A stretch of 38,080 nucleotides of DNA from Campylobacter jejuni (lineage in GTDB: Bacteria > Campylobacterota > Campylobacteria > Campylobacterales > Campylobacteraceae). Positions 19,747 to 29,920 of the stretch are shown one piece after another. Position 1 is the stretch's first letter; each line of letters opens with the position of its first letter. The notes below the pieces were generated by a model. The model worked only from the letters and a program-made list of their open reading frames with translations, did no database searches and was not told where the DNA came from. Where the stretch lies: assembly GCF_002179635.1 (NCBI RefSeq), contig NZ_NFOE01000031.1, positions 1-38,080 on the forward strand, in the 5' to 3' direction. Made by a program: the position numbers and the translations under genes.

Positions 19747-21132
19747 ATGCAAAGTATTATTTTAATAGGAAAACCAAATGTTGGTAAATCAAGTCTTTTT
19801 AATAGACTTGCAAAAAAACGCATTGCGATAACTAGTGACATAAGCGGAACTACAAGAGATACTAACAAAATAGAAGTAGAAATTGATGGCAAAAAAGCTT
19901 TATTGATAGATAGTGGTGGGCTTGATGAGAGCAATGAGCTTTTTAAAAATGTCAAAGCAAATTCGCTTAAAGCTGCTAAAAATAGCGATATTATCTTTTA
20001 TATGGTGGATGGTAAATTTTTACCTGATGATGAAGATAAAGCATTTTTTTATGAAATGAAAAAACTTAACAAACCCATAGCTTTAGTAATCAATAAAGTC
20101 GATAACAAAAAAGACGAAGAAAGATCTTGGGAATTTTCTAATTTTGGAGTAAAAGAAGTTTTTAACATCTCGGTTACACATAATATAGGCATTGATGAGC
20201 TTTGTATGTGGGCTGGTAAGTTTTTAAATGAAAGTTATTTAAATGCAGATGAAGAAGAAGACTTTGAAAGTTATTTAGAAAATTTTGATGAAAATAGCGG
20301 AGATTTTAAGCTAAAAACCATCAATGAAAATCATATTAAAGTGGGAATTATCGGCAGGGTAAATGTAGGAAAATCAAGTCTTTTAAATGCCTTAGTTAAA
20401 GAAGAACGTAGCGTGGTAAGTAATATAGCAGGTACTACGATCGATCCTGTTAATGAAAGCATTATACATAAAGATAAAATCATCGAATTTGTAGACACTG
20501 CAGGTATTAGAAAACGTGGGAAAATACAAGGCTTAGAGCGTTATGCACTAAATAGAACTGAATATGCCCTAGCTAATGCTCAAATTGCACTTTTAGTGCT
20601 AGATGCGGCTGAAGGTTTTAACGAGCTTGATGAGCGTATTGCAGGACTTGCTGCTAAGCATTGTTTAGGTGTGATTATCGTGCTTAATAAATGGGATAAA
20701 AGTGAGCTTGATTTTGATAAAACTTTAAAAGAATTAAAACTAGATCGTTTTAAATTTCTAGCTTATGCACCCGTTGTAAGTGTATCAGCTTTAAGCGGAA
20801 AAAGAGTGCATGTACTTTTGGATAAAATTTTAGAAGTTTTTGCAAATTTCACACAAAAAATTCCAACTGCAAAATTAAATGCCTTGGTAGAAGAAGCCAC
20901 TAAAGCCCACCCACTACCACATGATTATGGTAAATTAGTAAAAATTTATTATGCGGTTCAATATGACTTAGCACCTCCAAAAATAGCTCTAATTATGAAT
21001 AGACCAAAAGCTTTGCATTTTAGTTATAAACGATATTTACAAAACCAAATTAGAAAACAATTTAACTTTGAAGGTGTTCCTTTGATTTTAGCTTCAAGAA
21101 AAAAAGGTAGCAAAGATGAACAAGAAGGATAA
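19747..21132 (+). CDS. der: Ribosome assembly GTPase Der (EngA)
   Basis: 461 residues with the unique tandem-G-domain layout needed for 50S subunit maturation. First P-loop GKPNVGKSS at residues 8-16 with NKVD; second P-loop GRVNVGKSS at 203-211 with [10 protein letters not shown] and NKWD; C-terminal KH-like domain with [15 protein letters not shown] and NFEGVPLIL. An acidic linker ([15 protein letters not shown]) separates the G domains. ATG 19747; the Shine-Dalgarno is weak (GAG). First gene of a five-gene operon, overlapping aroK by 17 bases. Confidence 0.97.
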   Translation: MQSIILIGKPNVGKSSLFNRLAKKRIAITSDISGTTRDTNKIEVEIDGKKALLIDSGGLDESNELFKNVKANSLKAAKNSDIIFYMVDGKFLPDDEDKAFFYEMKKLNKPIALVINKVDNKKDEERSWEFSNFGVKEVFNISVTHNIGIDELCMWAGKFLNESYLNADEEEDFESYLENFDENSGDFKLKTINENHIKVGIIGRVNVGKSSLLNALVKEERSVVSNIAGTTIDPVNESIIHKDKIIEFVDTAGIRKRGKIQGLERYALNRTEYALANAQIALLVLDAAEGFNELDERIAGLAAKHCLGVIIVLNKWDKSELDFDKTLKELKLDRFKFLAYAPVVSVSALSGKRVHVLLDKILEVFANFTQKIPTAKLNALVEEATKAHPLPHDYGKLVKIYYAVQYDLAPPKIALIMNRPKALHFSYKRYLQNQIRKQFNFEGVPLILASRKKGSKDEQEG

Positions 21133-21613
21133 TCTCCTTTTTGTAGGCTTTATGGGCTGTGGTAAAACAACCATAGCAAGGACTTATGCAAAAAAATATG
21201 ATAAATTCTTTTTAGATACAGACAGTTTAATCAAAGAAAAATTTAATCTTGAAATTAATGATTTTTTCAAAACATATGGAGAAAAAAAATTCCGCAAGGA
21301 AGAGCAAAAAATAGCTTTGTTTTTACATTGTTTGCAAAATTGCTCTATTGCAAGTGGCGGTGGCTTCATAGAACAAAAAAAATTAAAAAATATTGGTACT
21401 ATCGTTTACTTAAAAGCGAGTTTTGATTATCTTTTACAAAGATTAAACAAGGAGGGATTAACCACTAGACCTTTACTTGCAAATACAAATAATGCCAAAA
21501 TTCTTTTTGATCAAAGAGTAAAAAAATATGAAAAAAAAGCAAACATTACTATAAATATTGAAAATAAAAGCATTAACGAGATTATTAAAGAAATTAAAAA
21601 AGAGGTGAAATGA
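21116..21613 (+). CDS. aroK: Shikimate kinase
   Basis: 165 residues, phosphorylates shikimate at O3 in the chorismate pathway. Walker [10 protein letters not shown] near residues 11-19, shikimate-binding [18 protein letters not shown] and FRKEEQ, SGGGF, and the lid TTRPLL are present. Cys occupies a P-loop position that is often Ser. ATG with AAGG 8 bases upstream; overlaps der by 17 bases and trpS by 4. Confidence 0.94.
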   Translation: MNKKDNLLFVGFMGCGKTTIARTYAKKYDKFFLDTDSLIKEKFNLEINDFFKTYGEKKFRKEEQKIALFLHCLQNCSIASGGGFIEQKKLKNIGTIVYLKASFDYLLQRLNKEGLTTRPLLANTNNAKILFDQRVKKYEKKANITINIENKSINEIIKEIKKEVK

Positions 21614-22569
21614 GAGTTATTACAGGATTGCAACCAAGCGGGGATTTGCATATAGGAAATTATTTTGGCTCTATAAAACAAATGCTAAATATGCAAGAAG
21701 AAAATCAAATGTATATGTTTATAGCAAATTATCATGCCATGACTTCAAGTTTTGATGGAGAAAAACTTAAACAAAATTCACTTAAGGCTGCGGCAGCTTT
21801 TTTAAGTTTAGGGATTGATCCGCAAAAAAGCGTGTTTTGGCTACAAAGTGATGTAAAAGAAGTGATGGAGTTTTATTGGATTCTATCTCAATTTACCCCA
21901 ATGGGACTTTTAGAAAGAGCGCATAGTTATAAAGATAAAATTGCCAAAGGTTTAAATGCTAATCATGGACTTTTTTCCTATCCTGTTTTAATGGCTGCAG
22001 ATATTTTACTTTTCAATGCTCAAATAGTTCCTGTAGGTAAAGATCAAATTCAACACGTTGAAATAGCAAGAGATATAGCCTTAAAAGTAAATAATGAATG
22101 GGGTGAAATTTTTACCCTACCTCAAGCTAAAGTTAATGATGAAGTTGCGGTAGTACCTGGTACTGATGGAGCCAAAATGAGCAAGTCTTATCAAAATACA
22201 ATCGATATTTTTAATACACCAAAAGCTATTAAAAAACAAATTTCATCTATTGTCACAGATAGTACGGCTTTAGAAGATCCAAAAGATTGGCAAAATTGTA
22301 ATGTATTTAAAATCGCAAAATTATTTTTAGACAATACAAAACAAGAGGCTTTAAAAAGTCGCTATGAAAAAGGTGGCGAAGGCTATGGACATTTTAAAAT
22401 GTATCTAAATGAAATCATTAGTGAGTATTTTGCCTCGGCTAAGGAAGAATATGAAAAATTACTAGCTAATCCTTCTAAAATTGAAGAGATTTTAGAATTT
22501 GGAGCAAGCAAAGCAAAAAAACAAGCCCAAGAAACAATGGAAAAAATTTATGCTAAAATAGGACTATAA
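21610..22569 (+). CDS. trpS: Tryptophanyl-tRNA synthetase
   Basis: 319 residues, class I aaRS of usual bacterial length. HIGH-type motif [15 protein letters not shown] motif [11 protein letters not shown], and Trp-binding [22 protein letters not shown] Shine-Dalgarno inside the aroK 3' end; ATGA overlap with aroK. Complete. Confidence 0.97.
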   Translation: MRVITGLQPSGDLHIGNYFGSIKQMLNMQEENQMYMFIANYHAMTSSFDGEKLKQNSLKAAAAFLSLGIDPQKSVFWLQSDVKEVMEFYWILSQFTPMGLLERAHSYKDKIAKGLNANHGLFSYPVLMAADILLFNAQIVPVGKDQIQHVEIARDIALKVNNEWGEIFTLPQAKVNDEVAVVPGTDGAKMSKSYQNTIDIFNTPKAIKKQISSIVTDSTALEDPKDWQNCNVFKIAKLFLDNTKQEALKSRYEKGGEGYGHFKMYLNEIISEYFASAKEEYEKLLANPSKIEEILEFGASKAKKQAQETMEKIYAKIGL

Positions 22570-22580
22570 AAGGAGCTAGA

Positions 22581-23816
22581 ATGTTAGATTTAAAACTTTT
22601 GCAAAATAATTTTGATGAAATTGCACAAAAACTAAAAGCTAAAAAAGTGGATGAAAATTTACTTAAAGAGCTGAGTGATTTATTTATAAATTTAAAAAAA
22701 GAAAAAGCACTTTTAGAAGAATTTCAAGCTTTTCAAAATAAATTTAGTAAAGAACTTGCAACAGCGCAAGATAAAGAAAGTTTAAAAGCGCAACTAAGTC
22801 AAAATAAAGAAAAAATTAATACTCAATCAAAAATCGTTAGCACACTAGAAGAAAAATTAGAACAAATTGCCCTAGCAATACCAAATATCCCTGATGATTG
22901 TGTGCCTTTTGGAGAAGATGAGGATGAGAATGTAGAATTAAAAAAAATTCTGACTCCACCAAGCTTTGATTTTGAAATCAAAGAACATCATGATTTGGGA
23001 GAAAAGTTAAATTGGCTTGATTTTGCTAGAGGGGTTAAAATCTCACAAAGTCGCTTTTGTGTACTTAAAAATGAGGGAGCTTTGCTAAGCAGAGCTTTAG
23101 TAAATTATATGATAGATTTTAATAGAAGTAGAGGTTTTGAATTAGTTAATGTACCATTTTTAGTAAATAGTACAACCATGTATGGCACTGGACAACTTCC
23201 TAAATTTAAAGACGATATGTATAAGATAGAAAATGATGATTTATACCTCATCTCAACCTCTGAGATCCCCGTAACTAATCTTTATTCTAATGAAATTTTA
23301 ACTCAAGAAGAATTACCTTTAAAAATGACTTGTTATAGTGCTTGTTTTAGACAAGAAGCAGGAAGTGCAGGTAGAGATACAAGGGGTATTATAAGACAAC
23401 ATCAATTTGAAAAAGTGGAACTTGTTAGCATATGCAAGCCTGACCAAAGTGAATTGATGTTTGAAGAAATGCTAAATTGTGCTAGTGATTTGCTAAGTTC
23501 TTTAGGTCTAGCACATAGACATTTGATGCTTTGTACTGGAGATTTAGGTTTTTCAGCTGCTAAAACAGTAGATTTAGAAGTTTGGCTTCCATCACAAAAT
23601 AAATACCGTGAAATTAGCTCTGTGTCAAATTGCAAAGATTTTCAAGCAAGACGTGCAAAAATTCGCTTTAAAAATGATAAAGGCAAAAACGAATTGGTTC
23701 ACACACTTAATGGTTCTTCATTAGCTGTTGGTAGAACGTTGGTAGCTATTATGGAAAATTATCAAGAAAAAGATGGAAATATAAGAATTCCTGATGTGTT
23801 AAGAAAATACTTTTAA
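22581..23816 (+). CDS. serS: Seryl-tRNA synthetase
   Basis: 411 residues, class II aaRS. The N-terminal long coiled-coil arm (~1-110, Lys/Glu-rich) that grips the tRNA-Ser variable arm is followed by the catalytic core with motif 2 [15 protein letters not shown] and motif 3 [30 protein letters not shown], 11-base gap after trpS. Complete. Confidence 0.97.
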   Translation: MLDLKLLQNNFDEIAQKLKAKKVDENLLKELSDLFINLKKEKALLEEFQAFQNKFSKELATAQDKESLKAQLSQNKEKINTQSKIVSTLEEKLEQIALAIPNIPDDCVPFGEDEDENVELKKILTPPSFDFEIKEHHDLGEKLNWLDFARGVKISQSRFCVLKNEGALLSRALVNYMIDFNRSRGFELVNVPFLVNSTTMYGTGQLPKFKDDMYKIENDDLYLISTSEIPVTNLYSNEILTQEELPLKMTCYSACFRQEAGSAGRDTRGIIRQHQFEKVELVSICKPDQSELMFEEMLNCASDLLSSLGLAHRHLMLCTGDLGFSAAKTVDLEVWLPSQNKYREISSVSNCKDFQARRAKIRFKNDKGKNELVHTLNGSSLAVGRTLVAIMENYQEKDGNIRIPDVLRKYF

Positions 23817-23824
23817 GAGGGAAC

Positions 23825-26203
23825 ATGGCTGAAGAAGTAGCACTAGAAAAACAATTTTCAGATCTTGATGAAAATCCAGGAGTGGAAGAGCAAACCATTC
23901 CTCCTGGAATAATTCCTCCTGAACTAGAAGAAGAAAGTACTTTCCAAAGAGTAGAAGATGAACCTCAAACACCACAACATGAGGAAAAGAAAAAATATTT
24001 TGATAAAAAATTCATTATTTTAATTTCAGCACTTGGAAGTCTTGCTTTAATACTACTTATAGTCTTAATTTTACTCATAATTTTCAAAGAAGACAAAAAA
24101 TCCGTTTTAAATACTCAAGTCTTAGATGACAATGCTAGCACAAGCATCACAAAAGTAAAACAATCAGCATTAGATCTTGTAGTACAAAAAGCTAATTTAT
24201 TATACGAAAAAGGTGATGTAGAAAGTGCTCTAGAACTTTATAATAACATTAATATTTTTAATCAATCTTTATCTAGCTATAATCTTGGCGTAGCCCAAAT
24301 GAAACAAAAAGATTATATTAGTGCTATAGAAAATTTCAAACAATCTTTAGAATTAGAAGAACACAAAGTAGCAGCGGCAATTAATTTAGCAGTATGTTAT
24401 TTTTATCTAGGAGATAAAACAAAATTTGATTATTATATCGACCTTGCAAAGGTATATCTTCCTCAAGACTCAAAATCTTCACTATATGATTATTATCTTG
24501 GTTTAATTAATTATTACCAAGGCTATTTTCCAGAAGCATTACAAATGTTTATGAAAGTTAACAGTCAGTCATACAAAGACAAATCTTATTATCTTAGTGG
24601 GAAAATTTATTCCGCTTTACAATCCGAAAAATATGCAATTGATTTCTTATCAAAACAAGAAGAATATGATGTTAATCTTCCTCTAGGATTACTATATGCT
24701 AGAATTGGAGACTATTCTAAAGCAAAAGAACATCTAGAAAAATCTAGCAAAATTGACGCCCATAAAACAAGGAGTCAAGTTGCTCTATCTTTAGTAGAAT
24801 TAAAAACAGGGCAATATGATAGCGGAGCTCAGATTTTAAAAGCTTTATATATAAAAGACAAAGATATAGGAGCAAAATACTATAATATCAAAACGAGACT
24901 AAAAAGGAATTTTTCAAATATTGATATAGCTCAGCAAAATTTTGCTAAAAGGCTAATTACAGGAAAACAGCAAATTTATGACTTGTTATTTTATTTTGCA
25001 CCTTATCGTGTTTTTGACATAAAACAAAGCATGGAGCTTATCACAAAAGCTGACTTGGGAAATTTTATACAAGGCTATGAGTATGAAAATGAATTACTTG
25101 TTAGAAGTAGAGCTTTATCTGGGGTGAATGTTGAATTATCTAATGCCATCAATTTAGCTTTTAATTTTCATTTAAGAGAAGCAAACCAAGAATTTAAAAA
25201 CTTAAGTGAAATTTACCATGCCCATGATGTAATTCATTATAATCTTGCACTAACCTATGCACAATTACAAGATTATAACAATGCCTATAAACATTTTTCA
25301 ACCGCTTACCACTTAAATCCAAAAAATTATATAGCTGGAATATTTGCTATTTTTTGTATGGATTTAATAAAAAAAGATTCTACAAAATTAATTAATGAAT
25401 TTTTAGAAAATTTACAAGCAGATAGCACTATTGATCAAAATAACAATATTTATAAATATTTATTATATCTATCTAGAAATGACTATACCTCTATGATTCC
25501 TTACTTAGATAATCTTCCAAATAAAAAATCAACACCTTTGGAATTAATGTTTACTATTATAGCTGCAAATGGAAATAGCTTAGATAGCCTTAGAAATCAA
25601 AAAATCAAGGAACTAAAGGATTTACTTAGTGAGGATATTATCAGCAACATTTTATATTTTAATTCTAAAAATATGGAGCTTGATATTAAAGAATATGCCA
25701 AGCAAGCTCAAATATATTTCTTAAATGCAAAATTGGATTTTAATTCTTTATTTGGTGGATCTGGTATAGTTAAAGATAGTTACGTAACACTTATGCAAAT
25801 CACAGGCCTACTTAATCATGTTAGAAATGATATCAAAAAAAGACTTGCCACGAGTAGTAAAAACTCCATTGGTTTGATTTTTGCACTAGCTTATATCGAT
25901 ATTTTTGCAAAAGAATACCAAGAAGCATACACACTTTATAATATTTTAATTGATGATTATAAAATTAAAGATGCTCAAACTTTATTTTTAGCTGCAGTTG
26001 CTGCAATAGGCTCAAATAATCCAAATTCAGCTATTGCTTTACTAGAACTTGCAAGATTAGAAAACGAGGAAACTTTGGAAGCAAGGCTTGCTTTGGGACT
26101 TTTATACCATGAAGTACAAAATATAGAACCGGCTATATTTCAATACGAAAAAGTAGGGAACGATTTTAAAAGTAAATTTTTCACATTTGATATTAAAAAT
26201 TAA
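23825..26203 (+). CDS. pflB: PflB-type flagellar motor disk protein (TM + periplasmic TPR repeats)
   Basis: 792 residues. Cytoplasmic acidic, Pro-rich tail (~1-58), one transmembrane helix (63-87, KFIILISALG onward), then a long periplasmic helical region with TPR-like units (VESALELYNNINIF, YISAIENFKQSLEL, YNNAYKHFSTAYHLNP). The TM + TPR architecture, length and position directly after serS match C. jejuni PflB (Cj0390), which builds the medial disk and helps recruit stators in the high-torque motor. The name rests on architecture plus remembered synteny. RBS GAGGG; 8 bases after serS. Last gene before a convergent tRNA. Confidence 0.85.
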   Translation: MAEEVALEKQFSDLDENPGVEEQTIPPGIIPPELEEESTFQRVEDEPQTPQHEEKKKYFDKKFIILISALGSLALILLIVLILLIIFKEDKKSVLNTQVLDDNASTSITKVKQSALDLVVQKANLLYEKGDVESALELYNNINIFNQSLSSYNLGVAQMKQKDYISAIENFKQSLELEEHKVAAAINLAVCYFYLGDKTKFDYYIDLAKVYLPQDSKSSLYDYYLGLINYYQGYFPEALQMFMKVNSQSYKDKSYYLSGKIYSALQSEKYAIDFLSKQEEYDVNLPLGLLYARIGDYSKAKEHLEKSSKIDAHKTRSQVALSLVELKTGQYDSGAQILKALYIKDKDIGAKYYNIKTRLKRNFSNIDIAQQNFAKRLITGKQQIYDLLFYFAPYRVFDIKQSMELITKADLGNFIQGYEYENELLVRSRALSGVNVELSNAINLAFNFHLREANQEFKNLSEIYHAHDVIHYNLALTYAQLQDYNNAYKHFSTAYHLNPKNYIAGIFAIFCMDLIKKDSTKLINEFLENLQADSTIDQNNNIYKYLLYLSRNDYTSMIPYLDNLPNKKSTPLELMFTIIAANGNSLDSLRNQKIKELKDLLSEDIISNILYFNSKNMELDIKEYAKQAQIYFLNAKLDFNSLFGGSGIVKDSYVTLMQITGLLNHVRNDIKKRLATSSKNSIGLIFALAYIDIFAKEYQEAYTLYNILIDDYKIKDAQTLFLAAVAAIGSNNPNSAIALLELARLENEETLEARLALGLLYHEVQNIEPAIFQYEKVGNDFKSKFFTFDIKN

Positions 26204-26233
26204 TATTTTCTTAATCATAAGAAAATATTAATT
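26198..26233. terminator. Hairpin between pflB and tRNA-Asn
   Basis: A perfect 16-base inverted repeat (core TAATATTTTCTTA / TAAGAAAATATTA) around an ATCA loop, including the pflB stop. On the minus strand it is followed by ATTTTTA, giving a plausible terminator for the tRNA-Asn transcript; for pflB the downstream T-run is poor. The stem is very AT-rich, so efficiency is uncertain. Confidence 0.6.
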
Positions 26234-26287
26234 AATATAAAAATATTTCTGATTATTAAAAATATATGAATTCAATTAATAAAGAAG

Positions 26288-26362
26288 TGGCTCCGGATGT
26301 AGGATTCGAACCTACGACCAATCGGTTAACAGCCGACTACTCTACCGCTGAGCTAATCCGGA
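26288..26362 (-). tRNA. tRNA-Asn (GTT)
   Basis: On the minus strand the acceptor arms TCCGGAT/ATCCGGA pair perfectly, the D arm reads AGCTCAGCGGTAGAG, the anticodon arm is CGG-CTGTTAA-CCG with anticodon GTT at 26328-26330, the T arm is GTAGG-TTCGAAT-CCTAC, and discriminator G plus encoded CCA close the 3' end. 75 bases, all standard. Confidence 0.97.
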
Positions 26363-26384
26363 ACATCAATAAATAAGAAATGGT

Positions 26385-26413
26385 ATTATATAAGAAAAAA
26401 ACATTCTTGTCAA
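26385..26413 (-). promoter_or_regulatory. Consensus sigma-70 promoter of tRNA-Asn
   Basis: On the minus strand a perfect TTGACA (26408-26413) and a perfect TATAAT (26385-26390) are separated by exactly 17 bases. The tRNA 5' end is about 22 bases downstream of the -10. A full -35 is unusual in this genus and fits a strong stable-RNA promoter. Confidence 0.92.
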
Positions 26414-26431
26414 GAGTTTTTTTGCAAAAAA

Positions 26432-27340
26432 TTATATTTTTTTGTAAAAATTTACTCCTGCTAAATTTTTTACAATAACTTTTTGCTCTTTGATTAATTT
26501 TTCTAATATATCTTTACTGTATTGACTAAATTTATTTTCTATATCAAATTCACTTTGCGCTCTAAGCTGCAACATCTTCAAAAGCTCATGAGAATTAAAA
26601 TCAATCTTTTCACCTTTATAGCAATGTTTAGCAAGCACAACAGGCACATTAGTAATATGCATACTTAATTCTTCCAGCTTTTCCAAAGATATCCCTTTAA
26701 CAGGATAAGCAGGCGGTCTATCTATAGTGCTAAAATCTACTCTTGATGGTTTTATTTTACCAAATGCTTCATTTAAAGCTAATATTTCTTCTTTATTATC
26801 ATTTAAACCTTGTACAATCAACACTTCCATGATAAGTTCACCCAAAAATTTCTCTCTAAAGGCGATCATTTTTTCTATCATTGTTTCAAGTTTAATTTGC
26901 TTTAAAGCCCTATCTATTCTATAAAATGTTTTTTCTATAGCACTATCAAGACTAAATTTAACTACATCAATATCCATTAAAGCATCAAATGCATTTATAT
27001 TTAATACACCACTACCATTACTTAAAATTAAGAGTTTTTTATCTTTCTTTATTTTATTTAACTCACAAACTAATTCTTTTAAATAAGGATATAAACTAGG
27101 CTCACCATTTGCAGTTAGTGTAAGAAAATCAAATTTCACATTACTAGCTAAAGCTTGTTTTACTTGTTGTATAATCTCTTGAATTTTTGGATATATCAAA
27201 GATTTCTCTATAGGTTTTGCAGCTTGCAATTCACAGTATACACAATCAAAATTACATTGTTTTTGATTTGGACTTAAATCAATCCCTAAAGAAAGTCCAA
27301 ATCTTCTTGAGCTTATAGGACCAAAGGTGATTTTATTCAC
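26432..27340 (-). CDS. Radical SAM protein (COG0731-like)
   Basis: 302 residues. The radical-SAM cluster motif CxxxCxxC is C29-NFD-C33-VY-C36, followed by the SAM-binding [12 protein letters not shown] block. N-terminal [19 protein letters not shown] is typical of the COG0731 branch (relatives of wybutosine-type enzymes); the reaction is unknown. GTG start coupled to hemE by a GTGA overlap, with no clear Shine-Dalgarno. Last protein gene of the secA run; the tRNA-Asn promoter starts just 18 bases beyond its stop. Confidence 0.88.
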   Translation of the reverse strand: MNKITFGPISSRRFGLSLGIDLSPNQKQCNFDCVYCELQAAKPIEKSLIYPKIQEIIQQVKQALASNVKFDFLTLTANGEPSLYPYLKELVCELNKIKKDKKLLILSNGSGVLNINAFDALMDIDVVKFSLDSAIEKTFYRIDRALKQIKLETMIEKMIAFREKFLGELIMEVLIVQGLNDNKEEILALNEAFGKIKPSRVDFSTIDRPPAYPVKGISLEKLEELSMHITNVPVVLAKHCYKGEKIDFNSHELLKMLQLRAQSEFDIENKFSQYSKDILEKLIKEQKVIVKNLAGVNFYKKI

Positions 27341-28359
27341 TTTTTAGATTTCTCTTGAACTAGCTTGATAAAATATTTAGCATTTTCAACAGGAATATCA
27401 GGTAAAATTCCATGTCCGAGATTAAAAATATGTGCACCATCTTGCATAATATTTAAAATTTTATCTACGCCTTGTTTAATTGCTTTTTTATCATATAATC
27501 TACAAGGCTCCATATTACCCTGCAAAGTATATTTAGTGCCTAGTTTTTCCTTAGCTAATTCTAAAGGGGTGCTCCAATCTACACCAAAGACATCAAAATT
27601 TCCACTTATATCATCTAAGAACCCACTTATCCCCTTAGGAAATAAAATCACAGGGATATGCGGATATTTTTCCTTTATAAAATCAGCAATTTCAAGCATA
27701 TATTTAAAAGAAAACTCAAAAAACATTTCTTTTTCTAAAGCGCTTGCCCAACTATCAAATATCTGTACAGCATTAGCACCTGCTCTAATTTGCTCTTGAA
27801 TATAATACTTTAAAGCCAAAGTAAGTTTAGATAAAATTTGATGTAATAATTCAGGATTTTGATAAACTAATTTTTTACATTTTGCATAATTTTTACTACC
27901 ACTACCCTCTATCATATAGGTAGCAATAGTCCAAGGACTTCCACAAAAACCAATCAAAGCTTTATCTAGTGCAAGTTTTTCTCTAGTAAGCGCTAGTGCA
28001 TCATAAACATAAGAAAGTTTTTTAACACTTTTTTCAATATCTAATCTTTCCAATTCTTCTTTTGTTTTAATAGGATTTAAAAATACTGGCCCTTCGCCTT
28101 TTTCAAATTTTAAATCCATGCCCATTTCTAAAGGTACTACTAAAATATCTGAAAAAATAATAGCTGCATCAACACCCAAAATATCTACTGGTTGTAAAGT
28201 AACTTCACTTGCTTTTTTATAATCCTTACAAAGTGATAAAAAGTCTCCAGCACTTGCTCTAACTTCCATGTACTCAGGCAGATATCTTCCTGCTTGACGC
28301 ATCATCCAAACTGGAGTATAAGGGGTTGATTTTTTAAAACACGCATCAATAAAAATCAT
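27337..28359 (-). CDS. hemE: Uroporphyrinogen decarboxylase
   Basis: 340 residues. Decarboxylates uroporphyrinogen III to coproporphyrinogen III in haem synthesis. Active-site N-terminus [15 protein letters not shown], the [11 protein letters not shown] aspartate and [16 protein letters not shown] are intact. AAGGA before the ATG, 14 bases after the UPF0114 gene. Complete. Confidence 0.97.
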   Translation of the reverse strand: MIFIDACFKKSTPYTPVWMMRQAGRYLPEYMEVRASAGDFLSLCKDYKKASEVTLQPVDILGVDAAIIFSDILVVPLEMGMDLKFEKGEGPVFLNPIKTKEELERLDIEKSVKKLSYVYDALALTREKLALDKALIGFCGSPWTIATYMIEGSGSKNYAKCKKLVYQNPELLHQILSKLTLALKYYIQEQIRAGANAVQIFDSWASALEKEMFFEFSFKYMLEIADFIKEKYPHIPVILFPKGISGFLDDISGNFDVFGVDWSTPLELAKEKLGTKYTLQGNMEPCRLYDKKAIKQGVDKILNIMQDGAHIFNLGHGILPDIPVENAKYFIKLVQEKSKK

Positions 28360-28373
28360 TTTTATTCCTTATT

Positions 28374-28880
28374 TTAATGATCACTTTTGTGTAAAAAATA
28401 AAGTCCTATACAAAGAGCCAAAATAGAACCTGCAAGATAAGTCATATCTAAAACTGTATTTAGTTGCATTTGTAGAATTCTTTGGAAAAAATTTACAACT
28501 AAGACCATAATAATTACTTTTGCAAGTTTATCTTTTAGTTGATCTAAACTGTGTACTTCTAAAACTTTTGATTGCTTAGTTTGTTTAAATTCTTCTATTT
28601 CGCTAATAAAAAGTTCATAAATTCCAAAAGAGAAAATAAATAAAACCAAAGCCATTAAATATAAATCTACAGCTCCTATAATCAAACCAACAATATCTTC
28701 ATGCAAATCCACTGTAGAATTAGGCAACATAAAATACTCAAATACATATTTTAAAACCTTAATCACATCATAACTTGCAATAAAAAATAAAACAAAAGCT
28801 CCTATTAAACCAAAAATTACAGGTAAAATAGTAACCAAACGACTTTTAACTAATAAATTTTCAAAAAATCTTTCTAACAT
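28374..28880 (-). CDS. UPF0114 (YqhA-like) membrane protein
   Basis: 168 residues from ATG 28880, with about four hydrophobic helices (ILPVIFGLIGAFVLFFIA; VGLIIGAVDLYLMALVLFIF; IIMVLVVNFFQ; LAGSILALCIGLYFL), the YqhA/UPF0114 pattern; function unknown. I set the start at 28880 because AAAAGGAG lies 5 bases before it. An upstream ATG (28910) adds ten residues but would overlap asd by 19 bases and place the Shine-Dalgarno inside the gene. With this start there is an 11-base gap after asd. Confidence 0.87.
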   Translation of the reverse strand: MLERFFENLLVKSRLVTILPVIFGLIGAFVLFFIASYDVIKVLKYVFEYFMLPNSTVDLHEDIVGLIIGAVDLYLMALVLFIFSFGIYELFISEIEEFKQTKQSKVLEVHSLDQLKDKLAKVIIMVLVVNFFQRILQMQLNTVLDMTYLAGSILALCIGLYFLHKSDH

Positions 28881-28891
28881 TTTTCTCCTTT

Positions 28892-29908
28892 TTAAACTAA
28901 CTCTAGCCATTTTTGTGCAATACGCACTGCATTTGTAGCAGCTCCTACACGAATTTGATCAGCCACGCACCATAAATGTAAAATGTTTTTATGATTAATA
29001 TCACGTCTAATTCTTCCTACATAAGTTTCATTAGCATCGCTTGTAAAAAGTGGCATAGGATATTTTTTATTTTCTATATCATCAATCACAACAACACTTG
29101 GTGCTTTAGAAAGTATCTCTCTAACTTTAACAACATCAACATCTTTTTCAAAATGCATAGTAATAGCCTCACTATGACTTCTAAGCACAGGAACTCTTAC
29201 GCAAGTTGCTGAAATTTCAAGTTTTTTATGCAATATTTTTTGCGTTTCATTTACCATTTTTAATTCTTCTTTAGTGTAGCCATTTTCACTAAAAACATCT
29301 ATTTGAGGAATTAAATTTAAAGCTAAGGTATATGGAAAAGTTTTTGCTTCAAATTCATCTAATTTAAAAGCAAAAAAACTTTGCATTCCTTGAACTAATT
29401 CTTCCATACCTTCTTTACCCGCACCACTTGCTGCTTGATAAGTACTTACATCTACTCTTTTTAGATTAAATACATCATCAAGTGGTTTTAAAACATGCAC
29501 CATTTGTATAGTGGAGCAATTTGGATTAGCAATAATTCCTGTTTTTTCCCAATCTTTAATATCTTCACTATTACATTCAGGAACCACCAAAGGAACATTC
29601 TCATCCATTCTAAAATGGCTAGTATTATCAATCACCACAGCACCACATTCTACTGCATATTTTGCATACTCAGCGCTTATATTTCCTCCAGCACTAAAAA
29701 AAGCAATATCCACAGGATTTTCTTTAAAAACACTTGGAGTTAATTCTTTTACTTTATAACTTTTTCCTCTAAATTCTACTTCACTACCTGCACTTTTTGC
29801 ACTTGCTAATGGTAAAATACTTTCAACTGGAAAATCAAGCTCATCTAAAACATTTAAAAGTTCTTCGCCAACCGCTCCTGTTGCACCTACAATAGCTATT
29901 TTTTTCAT
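28892..29908 (-). CDS. asd: Aspartate-semialdehyde dehydrogenase
   Basis: 338 residues. Reduces aspartyl phosphate to the semialdehyde for lysine/diaminopimelate, threonine and methionine. NADP-binding VGATGAVGEELL, the active-site cysteine in NPNCSTIQM, and QAASGAGKEGMEEL are present. ATG with AAAGGACGG upstream; 12 bases after flgR. Confidence 0.96.
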   Translation of the reverse strand: MKKIAIVGATGAVGEELLNVLDELDFPVESILPLASAKSAGSEVEFRGKSYKVKELTPSVFKENPVDIAFFSAGGNISAEYAKYAVECGAVVIDNTSHFRMDENVPLVVPECNSEDIKDWEKTGIIANPNCSTIQMVHVLKPLDDVFNLKRVDVSTYQAASGAGKEGMEELVQGMQSFFAFKLDEFEAKTFPYTLALNLIPQIDVFSENGYTKEELKMVNETQKILHKKLEISATCVRVPVLRSHSEAITMHFEKDVDVVKVREILSKAPSVVVIDDIENKKYPMPLFTSDANETYVGRIRRDINHKNILHLWCVADQIRVGAATNAVRIAQKWLELV

Positions 29909-29920
29909 TGTCCGTCCTTT

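Noticed and set aside
26363-26431. Terminator hairpin after the radical SAM gene
   Set aside because: Only AT-only palindromes such as TTTTTTGCAAAAAA without a loop are seen; the tRNA promoter occupies this gap.
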